Part shown: positions 47,337-59,200 of the stretch, in pieces
Layout of the letters: every line of letters starts with the position of its first letter
Numbering within the stretch: position 1 is the stretch's first letter
Origin: Amyelois transitella
Taxonomy: Eukaryota; Arthropoda; Insecta; Lepidoptera; Pyralidae
Direction: 5' to 3'
Length of the DNA: 64,000 nt
NCBI RefSeq assembly: GCF_032362555.1
Contig: NC_083526.1
Location: 2,624,001 to 2,688,000 of the forward strand
Notes under the pieces: generated by a model
Told to the model about the DNA's origin: nothing
The model's input: only the letters and a program-made list of their open reading frames with translations
Database searches by the model: none
Translations under genes and position numbers: made by a program

Positions 47337-47897
47337 GGTGGAACAGTACGAAAATAATGGCTTCATACCGACCAGAATATTTGCGGAACAGTTCGACACA
47401 TCAGTGGTTACTGTTCGTCGAGTTTGCACCGTGAGGGACTACACCACAGACAGCCAGCAAGAAAGCCGTATTTATCCGAAATAAATAAGCAAAAACGTTT
47501 AGAATTTGCTCGACGGATTTGGATTTTGACTGGAAAAAAGCGATATTTACGGACGAAAAGTTCGTTTACGTCATCGCAACACGGTAGGCTTCATTTATGG
47601 CGAAGAAATGCAACTCGGTATGAAGAAAAAAATATGGAGTCTGGACGCATATCTGTAAATAAGTGGGGCTGGATGAGTGCTGCTGGACCTGGGGAACAGA
47701 TGTGGATAGCAGGACGCGCTACAGCTGCTCATTATGTGCAAGTGCTGGAAGAAACCATGTTACCAACTGTGAGGTGTATTTATCCGATTGATGACATACC
47801 AACAATATCATTTGTGCAAGACAACCGCCCTGTGCATCGTGTCCATATAGTGCGTGAAAGGTTCTGCCAGTTTATATTAAAACTACTAATTACTTAG
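47337..47897 (+). pseudogene. Tc1-like transposase, frameshifted and truncated
   Basis: Fragments in changing frames: VEQYENNGFIPTRIFAEQF and VVTVRRVC (helix-turn-helix side), GLHHRQPARKPYLSEINKQK, then in another frame DFDWKKAIFTDEKFVYVI (first catalytic Asp in FTDEK). Back in the earlier frame come INKWGW-like SVNKWGWMSAAGPGEQ and SFVQDNRPVHRVHIVRERF (second Asp in QDN). The third acidic residue and its SPDLNPIE-type context are absent; the frame stops at 47895-47897. Not functional. Confidence 0.8.
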
Positions 47898-48320
47898 ATA
47901 GTATTTTAAGGACAGCTTCAATATCTTTTCTTTATGAAAACGAATAATTAAGCTGTAACCTTAATAACAGGAGATAAGTAGATGTTACAATTAGTGCAAT
48001 ATGCTGTATGTATAGCTTTATTAATCATCAATATGTAAACAAAACTTTAGGTAAACTATTTCAATAAAATTTACTAATTTTAATTATTGAATGTTTTATT
48101 TTGCTCCCTCTTGTTTAACATTTCTTGCTGATTTCCGTGTTTGAAACACGGGTATTGTAATTCTTAGATATCAGTTAGTTAGTTAGTCAGTCAGTTACTT
48201 AGTTCAAATGGCACCTTGAAGCATTAAAAATTGTCAGTAACACTATTTCTTTTTTAATAGACAAAAAAAATCCTTGAATAACTTCGGAATCCAAGTAACG
48301 CTAGTAACTAGAACAAGCGA

Positions 48321-48371
48321 GTGTGAGCAAGCGAGATTATCTAATATATCTTAGATCTCACTTGCTCACAC
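48321..48371. repeat. Hairpin, 17-bp arms with one mismatch
   Basis: GTGTGAGCAAGCGAGAT at 48321-48337 pairs with ATCTCACTTGCTCACAC at 48355-48371; 17-nt AT-rich loop. Inside the Tc1-like element. Confidence 0.85.
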
Positions 48372-48784
48372 GAAATAATAAAATTGCTACCCAATAACTT
48401 TCAAAGGAACCACTACCTATGTTAGGGTCGTGTGCAGACAAATTTACAACCTTATTGAAATGACATAAGTCTGGCAGTCGCAGGCTTCCCTCTATAGGCA
48501 AATCTTATGCAAATAATGAGAGGCGACGATATCTCGATCGACAATTATCGGGCCCAGTTCGGCAATCGTTGATTACCGTCTCTTTCTGTTTTGTTATGTT
48601 ATATGTCATAGAATAATAAACTGTTTTACTTAGTAATCATTGGTTTTAAAGACCGTATTCATTTGATGGAAAATTTATTCTTTTTAAATATGCATGTGTG
48701 TGTGTATCTAGTGGAACCACAGTGCACGCTATTTTAACCCGTAAGAATTTTAAAACTATGACTGCAGATATGAACGCGATCGTA

Positions 48785-49574
48785 CCTATGTATGTATGTA
48801 ATATTTTTTCTTATTGCTGAGCAGTATTAATGCTTACTTGCATGCAATAAGTTTATTTATCCCTCAGGATTGAGAAAATGATTCTAATTTCCCACTGTTT
48901 AATTGGTATCAGAGTCGCTTTTCTTTATAGTGTAAAAGAACTAACTTGTACATATGTTTTTTTTTTGCATTCCTTTATTAATTAACTAACGAACCTTAAG
49001 AATTATGTTTAAAGTTATATAGTCATATTATCACCCTCAAGAAGTCCACTGTTGGATATAAATTGAAGCTGTTAGGTTCTCTTGGTATGGGGTAGAGGTC
49101 AGACGGGAGTCGTCTCGTTTAACTGACGTACTTACTCCTTGATTGTGGTTAAAGGCAGACCTCTGCCTTTGCAAAAAGCCAGCCACTGTAGTATGACACG
49201 CGCGACGATGTTTTTATCTCACGAAAAACTATCGCTGTCCCGTTCTACGTCATAATATAAAACGAAACAGCGAACAGGAAGAAAGCGGTACAAAAGCTAG
49301 GATGATGATGGCGTTTTGAATGACCTTAAGTACTTTGCGAATGGAATAGTATAATAAAGATATATAAATATTAAACTATTTATTTATTACGAGGTACAAG
49401 TTGTTGTACAATTTTATAATGTTTGCCGATGTCGGCGTAATTAAGTATTGCAGTTAATGTTTGTAATAAATTAATGCACTAATGATTTTTCTTTTATTTT
49501 TTATCAATATTATGAACCTTCTTATGTTCACCATTTCATAGTATAATTTCGCAGTTATAATATTAGTTGGAATA
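48785..49574. other. Gene-free interval with repeat scraps
   Basis: TATG repeat continues at 48789-48800. 49040-49200 has text resembling common lepidopteran dispersed repeats (CTCAAGAAGTCCACTGTTGG; GTAGAGGTCAGACGGGAGTC). No gene. TTTATTTATT at about 49379 would give AATAAA on the minus strand and could end a long XPR1 3'UTR. Confidence 0.4.
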
Positions 49575-49897
49575 CAACTAATATTATAAATGCAAAAGTA
49601 AGTTTGTTTGTTTATTATCTCTTCAGGAGTTATCAACAGAACCAATATTCTTGAAATTTTGCGTATATATATAATTAAGTGTCTGGAGAAGGACATAGGG
49701 TAACCTACCTTTTACCCCAGTGAAAATTATAGTTCCGTGGGATTTGCGAAAAACCTTTATTCTTTTGTAGCTGGCGCTAAATTCATAGCTTTTTATAGGT
49801 GAAGCTAAATTAGTTTCTTTTTGTAAGTGGCGCTTTATTGGTAGCTATTTGTATTAGGCGCCTATTTGTCTCGGATGAAGCTGCGGGTAAAAGCTAA
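49575..49897 (+). mobile_element. Helitron-like element
   Basis: AACTAATATTATAAATGC and AAAGTAAGTTTGTTTGTTT at the 5' side; GATGAAGCTGCGGGTAAAAG then CTAA at the 3' end followed by T. Lies 3' of XPR1. Confidence 0.65.
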
Positions 49898-50119
49898 TAA
49901 AATTATTAAGCGATAATATTTGTATGTTTGATCGATTAACAGGATAAAAATACAGGACCGATTTTGACGAAATTTGGCACAAAGATAGGATAGACCGTCA
50001 GTCCCATGTAAATGCGTTGTAAATTAAAAAACATAAGTGATATCTTCCCATATATATATTAAAAAATATAATACTTATTAATACGCGGTATAACAACTAT
50101 ATAACTCTTATACATAGTA

Positions 50120-50237
50120 TCACAGCATCTTAGAAGACAGCTCTAATTCCAGTTGCAGCTCTTGTATAGATTCCTTCTTTAGCAGCGGCTTCTTGTCGCT
50201 CTCCTTTATCTTCTTCGCGTTCTTCTTCTTTGTAAGC
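50120..50237 (-). CDS. XPR1: XPR1 exon 12 (C-terminal)
   Basis: Acceptor TTGTTCCAG; 39 codons dominated by lysine ([20 protein letters not shown]) and ending ELSSKML; stop TGA at 50122-50120. The tail is not conserved with vertebrates, but frame and phase fit. Confidence 0.88.
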
Positions 50238-53200
50238 CTGGAACAATGAAGGAATATCTGATGAACTTGTGGTGTGATATGCCCTCACCTTGCTTCACCT
50301 TTGGTTTACATCAATGGTCACCAAGTTAAGTAGCTCGCTATCAGCTTAGAACGAATGTTCGTAGTTGCTAATTTGCTTATTTTCTCAAGCAACATATCTA
50401 CTGAAAACAGGCGCATTAACCTTTACTTCGATAAAACCCTTGTAATACTACTTTGTACTTAATATTCAGCTTACGTAATTAACAATGTAACGGAAATTGT
50501 TATTTGTATTACGTAATAAGTTATATAGTTACGGGCATGTAAAATTTTTGTGTTTGTCAAAAGTCAAGAGCATTTGCTAAATTTATTGAAATTACGAATG
50601 CGTGTAGAAAGTTCGAGAAAAAAATACGAAACAACTGTTAAGGCTTTAGTCAGGGTTATTGACATTCCGGATGTAGGCAGATATTTATAGTCAATAATAA
50701 TTTTGCTGTTCAAACTCAGAGTTCCACAATGAACCTTGTCACCGACATCATTTTTGTGTGTGAATGTTCCTTGAAAAATATTCTTTGGTCCATACGGAAC
50801 TGATTTGCGGGGGGAGCTTGTCCGTATTTTTTAATTTTTTTAAAGGCCATTTTCAGTTATTGACGAGTTACCTGAAGAGTCCAGTGTTTCCTAAGTGGAC
50901 TCCAGGCCTTGAGGTTTAATGGCAGAGGGTGCAATTGGGAATACGCCAGGATGAGAGAGGGTTGAGTGTTACCTGAAGTTTGAGTCACTAGGCAGGGGCG
51001 CTCTTATAAATAGAGGTCTGTATTTACTGGAAATAATTTTCTTAAAATTTTGATTTCTCAACTTTTAACAATTTTATTTGTCACTGGAGAAAAGCTTTTT
51101 TAAATGATTTGACGGATGAACTAAAAAAATAATTTCTCACCTATTGACGACTCCGTCGGGATGGTCCATCATTCGAATAATATCCGCCTGATCTGAGGAG
51201 TCCAGTGGCGCCACCGAAATGTCGCGGACGGCGCGGAATTTACCGCAGTTGTTCAGGTGCTCGTTCTCCAGGCGGAAGAAGTTCCAGATGAATCGTCTGA
51301 AAAATATACAATACTAGAATTCCCTTGCGACTGCGCACACGCTTAACGAAAGAAATCGCTAACATTCCCGCAGGAATTCACGAAAAAAATTTGCTCAGAT
51401 TGATTTGGGTGTTATTTAAAAAAGGTCTCTTAAAATCTAAATTTTTCCACTATTGTAGATTCAACGCTCCAACAAGTTTCAAACAAATAACAAGGAAGCG
51501 GAAATTAAATGAAGAATTTTTAAATTTGAACATTTTTTACCTGAAAACTTCTAATGGTGCAAGAATGGAAGTCATGGTCTCCGCGTTGACGCACCCGTTC
51601 TCGGTCAGCACGAACGATATGGTCCAGATGAAGCGGAGGACGAAATCTTCCACGATCGCGAAGTAGTAGAACTTAAATTGAAAAAAAATCTCAACTAATA
51701 TTATGAATGCGAAAGTGAGTTTATTAATTTGTTCGTTGTTCACGGGTCATCTCCATCTTGACGTCCCAGGTGAAACTGTACGTAAGCTTTCTGGGCTAAA
51801 TATGTCTAGTTTAAAGCTCAATAGGATAGAAGAAGTGTCACAGCCGTTTTTCTACTCGCGCAGATTGTAAAAGTCAATTCTTAGGTATTTCTATTTTCTT
51901 TTAGGCGATGGGCTAGCAACCTCTCACAATCTTTGAATGTCAATTCTAGAATCTAGCTAAACGTGGCCTTTGTATCTCAAAATACTTTCTCTGTCTACCC
52001 CGTAAAGCAACAGACGTGTAATGTGAGTGTGTTGGCGACTAGATTATTACTCACTCCGGGACTATATACAATCTCCTCCCTCAGGAACTTGTTCTCGGCT
52101 GAGGGGCCCACGGTGAAGAGCCCCCAGTCCATCTTGACGTCCCAGGTGTAAGTGTACAGGGACGACACGAGTTGGCACGCGAACCACGCGTACAGGAACG
52201 GGTTGTTGTACGGGTCCGTGTACTTTACTGATGGCAATGGAACGTGGGTCAAATGCAATTGTTAAAAAATTAAAACTGAAGAAGGTTTTATCAGAAATAT
52301 CCCCATAGCGCTTGAACTATGTAATTGGTGCGATTATAATAAGGTTGAAAATGGTGTATTCGTTATTTTTTTTTTATTTTCAATATTGGATTAGGCATTT
52401 GTCTTCCATTCACCTGATGGTAAGTGATGGTGAACGATTAAATTCAAGTCAATAAATATTGCCGTCCTGAATTTAAATTTTTCATTTCAGAATTTTCATA
52501 ATTTCTCACATTAAAATCATGCCATTCCTAAATTTGTATATAGAGCATGTTCAAAACATTCCATTTTTCAAACTACACCGATTTCCCTAGATTTTTCAAC
52601 ATATTTGAAGAGAGATTTCAAAGATCTCAGTTTTAAATTTAAAAAAAATGGAGTAGTTATATTGTAAATATCATGACTGCAATGTTTCAGAAGGGACAAA
52701 AATAGACCGTCATTAGATATTACTCAAATTTACCTCGTCATTAAAAAAAACCTGATTCGACGATAAACATTTTAAATCTTACAACTATATCTTCCAACTT
52801 ACCACTATAAATGGTTCTGAGGGTACTAAACAGCACCACGAAGAAGGTGGTGGAGTACTTGCCAGCGTTCACGAGATGCGGGAACGCCTCCCTACTGTCC
52901 CTGTACCGACGCAGGCATTGCCAGAACCTGCCCCAGGCCGGTACTATGTTCACTACAGCGCGGGTTATTATGAACCATTTCTCGCGTTCGAAGGTGTCTG
53001 GTGAAGAGGAAAGGTTATCAAAAAAATATTCATTACATACATACATACATATGATCACGTCTATATCCCTAGCGGGGTAGACAGAGCCACCAGTCTTGAA
53101 AAGACTGATAGGCGTACTAATAGGAATCTCAAGTTTATAAGCATATCCTTTAGTCGCCTTTTACGACGTCCGTGGGATGATGGAGTGGACCAATTCTTTT

Positions 53201-56200
53201 TTGTAATGGTGCCGGGAACCATACGGCACAAAAAATATATTTATTAATGAATTTATTACAGGCATATTCTAAAGAAACGTCGGTAATAAACCGTAAGTAG
53301 GTTTATACAACTTACACGTTAATATACATCGTTTGTTAATATGTATAGAATAAAATATTCATTAGCCTTTTAGCGTTTCTCTTAGTTGCATCCTATTAAT
53401 AAATATAAATATACCTACGTGACAAATTACACAGATTAAGTTCGTGACTTGTGTTATGAGATACTAACTCAACGATCCTATATTTTATAATAAATACATA
53501 CATACATACATAAAATCACGCCTCTTTCCCGGAGGGGTAGGCAGAGACATCGATAAGATTTATAATAAATACTTATACTTATATAGATAAACATCCAAGA
53601 CCCAAGCCAATCAGTAAAAAGATCTTTTCTCATCATTCACTGGCCGGGATTCTGCCTCAAAGATAATGTAGTGGCCGTTCAGCCTCCATGGACAAACATA
53701 CCTACTCTTTGACATAACTTTTTAGATGACCAAAACTGACTGACAGACCGTGAAAAAAAGGAGAATCAAGACTAAGACAAGACGACGACAAGACGACATC
53801 TTGAACAGGCAAAATTCTGTTTTTATTCAGACACGACCCAGCAGACCCTCGGCCCGTTCAGATAATAATACAAACACTACACACTATCAACATTGAACCA
53901 GTCTCCCCCAGCGACGTAGAAGGCGAGCAGATAGTGGAAGTCCAAGAAGGCGGCCGCGAACGAGTTCCACTGGTCCGCCAGCCAGAAGTCCGCGAACAAC
54001 ACCGGCATGAATGGAGCGGCTAGGATGCGGCCCTGGAGAGTTAAATTTTTGTTTAAGTCTTGCTAAATACGGCCAATTTAGTCATTCTGAATACGGTCCA
54101 GCGGGGTATGCGCGAAGACGATTTTATCGCGCGCTAAAAACGGCGTCTCCGTACCATGCTAGCCCCGCTGGAAATTTTAATCTTTAAATAAGATCATGGA
54201 AATTAACGTTAAAATGTCTTTCATAAATTAGATCCTGGTGTGTTAAATTTTTAATACGTTCGACGCGAACGAATACCTGGGAATTAGTTTTAGCGCCATC
54301 TAGTAACGAATTTATGCATCGCAAGATCAGACGAGAGTTCTTGCTTATAAAAACCTGATTAATCATTTTAGGGTCGTGGTCAATGGCGGACTCTGGCTTC
54401 TCCCAAGAGGGTGATGACATAATCAAACATTGTTTGTTACATTAAGTCACAGGTAACCTCTGGTTATATATAATCTGTTCAGATTGTCTTAAATGAATCT
54501 CCCGTCTCAATACTGATAGCAAAACTAAGTATTAATATGGGTAAAAAAAATGTATGCAACGAGAAACATGCGTAAAGGGGGAGAAAGAAAACAAATAATA
54601 TACTTACACAGATTCTCAAGAACCAAAACCGCGCTTCGTGCCTAAAAACCTTCAGCGGATTGAGCAGAAATCCCATCATGATTATGACCAAAGCCAAGGG
54701 ATTTACGAACGGCGGTATACTCAAACTCGCACTGTATATGAAGCTCAATATACTGAGTGCCCAGACTACACCGAAAATCGCTGCTAACTCCATCAAATGT
54801 TGTTCGGATAGGTGGTTTCTCGGGTCCAATTCGAATATAAGTACGTGATTGACCCCCGACGACCGCCAGCCGTATACGTTTATGCCTATAAGGAAAATGA
54901 ATTCGACTAGCAGAAACGGACCCCGGTATAATCTGAAGGCAGTTTTGAAGTTCTCTGTCGCACCCTCGTGGAAGAGAGCTGGAAGAGAAGAATACACGGT
55001 ATTATTTAATATTATTTATTAATTTTTCATTAAGATAGATTAGCTGTATTGGATGGAGTTCTCCCTCCTGGCTTTAGTCCTCCTCACGACTTTGGAGGAA
55101 CCCGGGGTATGCCTTTGACCATTGCTCCTGGATTGACTGTATAAGGTTTTACATGAAGCGACTCCCTCCTTCTTTCGTCTGACTTTCGCAGGGAAACCTA
55201 AAATTGGATCGATCATAGTAACACATCCAGTTGCCTGAATGTGCAAGTTTCCTCACGATGTTTTCCCTCACCGTAAGAGCATCGGTTAGTAATCAAACTA
55301 ATGTACGTAACTTCGAAAATAGTCATTGATACATGGCCGAGTTGGGATACCTGTGCCTTTTTGCCTTATCGATACGACCAGTGACGCTCTGATGGAGTGT
55401 AAACACTAACCAAAACACATGCTCGTACTGACATTTACATATATTATGTCTTTCGCTCTTACAGGGTAAGACAGAGCAAAAAGTCATATGACGAAGGACA
55501 CGTGTAAGTGTACTGCTTAATAGAAATTAAATCGGAGCTATTGACTGGTTCCTAGCACGGCGGCGTCTTGAAGAATCCCGCCGTTTAAAACTTTCATCCT
55601 CATTTACAAAACTGCACGGGAATCTTGAACTTTTTGTGGGTTATTATCATGATCTAACTGAAACCAAAAGTATCATAATGTTTTCAAAATCAGTATTAAC
55701 TTAATCGCCGATGTAAATTTCTCAATGATAACATTTGCTATCTAAACACACTTATCTGGTCTTAACCGCAAGGTTGTGTAGCGATTGTTTGCGAAAAATG
55801 GCCATAAAAGTGACCGCAAACAACGATATGAGAATATTACATCATATGGACATAGTTAATCTCATAGGATAATATTGGTATGATAGAAGCAAATATTATG
55901 TTAGATGAAATCGGATTAAGTCTAAAATAGTTTCTAATTTTAGTTATCGTTTTTTAATGGAGATATACCTAAAATAAATGCTGTTTTCATAACAAGGGAT
56001 ACGAAATGAAATCTAACTGCGGCGTATGATTATTTTCCGAGTTTTATGAACCTACCTAGATTAGTTTCAATATTAACCAATGCTCTTATGGAGAGGAAAT
56101 CACCCGCTTCACAGGAGTCGCTTCATATTATTATCTGATCTTCTGTCAACAGGATAATGAAATTATAACAGTAGCTATTACCCATTCTTGCCTCCACCCC

Positions 56201-59200
56201 ATCGTCCCCCATGGTCATAATGCAACAAATGCCGAAAGGTTGATAATGATTAATGCAATAATTGATACAGATGGCATTCCCTAGTTAAGGCGGATCTCGG
56301 ACTGCTTCTAAGAGACTAGAGGCTGATTCATTGCTACATTTTCTGAATCTATACTAATAATATTATAAAGCTGAAGAGTTTGTTTCGAATTGAAAAATTC
56401 TTTTTACGTTGAATAGACCATTTATGGAGGAAGGCTTAAGGCTATATAACATCACGCTGCAACTATAAGGAGCAAACAAATAATGGCATATTATGAGAAA
56501 AAAACGGGGAAAATTATTCATCCTTAGAGCTTCAATGATGCCCAAAATAACTTTTCCACGCGGACGACGTCGCGGGCACAGCTAGTATAGAGATAAACCT
56601 ACCAGACAAAACGACAGTTATAAACAGCACGATGAATGACCCGCTGAACAGCCCGACTTTGAACGTGGTCCAAGGACTCTGCTGCTCGCCTAGCGGGGGG
56701 ACTCGCAGCTTCTTCATCGCCTTCTGCCTATCCCCACCTTCCAGCTCATTAGTGACAGTCGCCTCTGTGTCGCTTATGAGCCGGTCTATGTCTTTGTTTG
56801 TGTAGAAATGGGACGTTTCTACGTGTTCCGCCCGCCATTGGGCGCCGTTACTAACGTTTAATAACTGAAACAATTTTTTTTTTATTAATATCTTACTTAT
56901 TTAGGATCAATATCATATCTCGGATGAGAAATGTGGGAAGACGAAATACTAGAAAAAAATACATAAAAATATTGTAAAATGTTGATGACAGTTAGATAGG
57001 CAGGCTAAACCTCTGTCAGGCAGAGGCCTAGACAAACATCTTTATCAGATCGTGGACGATCTGGTGAAAAGTCTAGTGCAGACTAACCTAAATTGGCGAG
57101 CTTGCAAATTGATTTATGAAGTTAAAGCAAAAACATATGTAGGGTTCGCGGAAAATGTGCTCAATATCTGTTGATATCACCTCATCTCACCTCATGAAAG
57201 AAAGATGTAGATACATACCTTATCATGTTTCTTCAAGATCTTCCTAAAGCCAGTGTAGTTCAAGTTCTGGTAGTTCTGCAGCAGTATGAGGCTCAGGTAG
57301 AACTCGCTGAATGCAAGCTTCAGCTCCTGGACCTTTCGGCGAGGGATGGCCTTTTTGCTGTCCCCTCCACCTTCAAAAAGGACAGAATAAATTAACTATC
57401 CCTTGTCTATTGGTCACATGACTAACCACGGCGTTGATAATATCGTAAGTCTTCATGCAAATTGGATTAGGGTTACTCCGGGAGACGGAAGTCAATGAAA
57501 AGACCCGTGTTCTGACACTTATTCGTCCTGGCATGAGTATGATCCTGGATTGGGTAAGTAGTATTTTACCTGAAATGACAACCGTCTGACCTCGAAAACC
57601 TTTGCGGGGGAACCTAACACATTTTGAATCATGGAAAAAGATGCACTAGATTGAGAACCTTTTCCCTTAGTTGCCGTATACAACATATGTATATGCGAAA
57701 CAGACGAATTGGTCTTATTGTAAACTACAGGAACAACACAGTTTTTCAAAGCAAGGTTATACGTAATCAGCAATCACCTATATTCTGGATCGTGGTTATA
57801 GTTATTCTGGGGTATTCTTCAAAGTCCCCGACCGGGGAAATCGGCAAAAAAATTCAAATTCAAACTTTTATTTGCATAATATAAGTACAACAAGGTCTTA
57901 AATATTATGAACCTATAACAGATCTTCATATTTACCCTTTCGGATGTTGCAAAAGTTTACAAGAGACAGAACAAGACAAATCTACTTAAATAAAAGTTGA
58001 GGTTATTGTTACCTTTGGGTTTTATAGTGTCGAACTGTGATTTCAACTCGCTCTGTAGCGTTGCAAATTTTCGTGTGGCTTCAGCTAGTTTTTCTGTAAT
58101 GAAAATAGTGAGTTATATACATAGGTATGTTTTGTATTAGCGGAGCAATATTCAAAGTTAAAATAAACACAATTGCGTTATTTGTGATCCTTGAAGCCCA
58201 AAAGGAAGTACTGATATACTCCATCATCATATCATCCTACTATACTACCCTCAGGTAGTTACTATCATTTTTATAAGCGTCTGAGCAATATTCGACGGCG
58301 CAGAAAACTGCAACCTACTGCCAAATTAAATCGCATGAAAACTCAAAAAATAACGACCTTATAAGAAGTACACTTAAAATCCAAAAACAAAATGTCTCCT
58401 TTTATCTCTGATATTACTGTTTTATTAGAAGTTCATTTCGGGGCACGTTCTGACAAGCTTAGCCGTTTAAATATTTTCGCGCCCTACAATAATTTGACTT
58501 CAGCGCAGGTACAGTGTTGTAAATAATGAAAATGGTAATATGATCTATCTGTACTAGGATTCTGCTATGCATTTTGAATATTGTGTCATTATTCAGATTC
58601 GTATGAACCCTAGTATGCTAAATTTAAGTAATAAAATCAAACGTAAGTAAGTATGCTAAATTTAACTAATAAGTCAAACTATTAAGAATTTTGAATTTGC
58701 ATTGATACGAGTAGTTTAGACGAGGGTCGCAGTTTGCTTCATTTATAAAAGCTTAATATCTTATTTATCATTAATAAGCTCAGGAAAACTAAATTTGGCC
58801 TGTGATAAGGTGTATATTATATACATTCTTATAATTATAAAAGGAAAATATGAAGGAAATCCATTAGGACTTGAAGAGGTAAAGAATAGAGACATATACA
58901 TATTTGCATGAATTACATTTATGTGTGTATACAAAGTAAAGTTTAATTCATTTAATGCTGGTTTTAATGGCAGTGTACCTACTGCGGTAATCCTTATTTG
59001 TTCAACAAATGTTATCAGTGTGAGAACCACAGCAAAAATCTGTATTAAAAAAGCTAATGACGGTAGTTTATCAGTTTAGCTAAATAGCCTATAATCATCA
59101 TGACTCTTAATAAAAGGTTGGCAGATATTTGATCATAAAAACTTCCCAGATTTTTTTGTGGAATCCTAGAGAAGTAATTTATCAAACCAAAAAAAAATGA

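Larger units (their letters stand above)
47126..48782 (+). mobile_element. Tc1-like DNA transposon, decayed, inserted in a LINE tail
   Basis: Ends CGGTCGCGTTCATAATTGC (left) and the complement CGATCGCGTTCATATCTGC (right) are inverted repeats of about 31 bp with three mismatches. Both are flanked by TA (47124-47125 and 48783-48784), the Tc1/mariner target duplication. Length 1,657 bp, typical of the group. Carries a broken transposase gene (47337-47897) and an internal hairpin (48321-48371). The flanking DNA on both sides is TATG repeat. Confidence 0.85.
54979..56602 (-). other. XPR1 intron 5
   Basis: Carries a SINE-like family B copy (55052-55310), a Helitron-like element (56348-56585) and plain AT-rich DNA. 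Confidence 0.7.
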
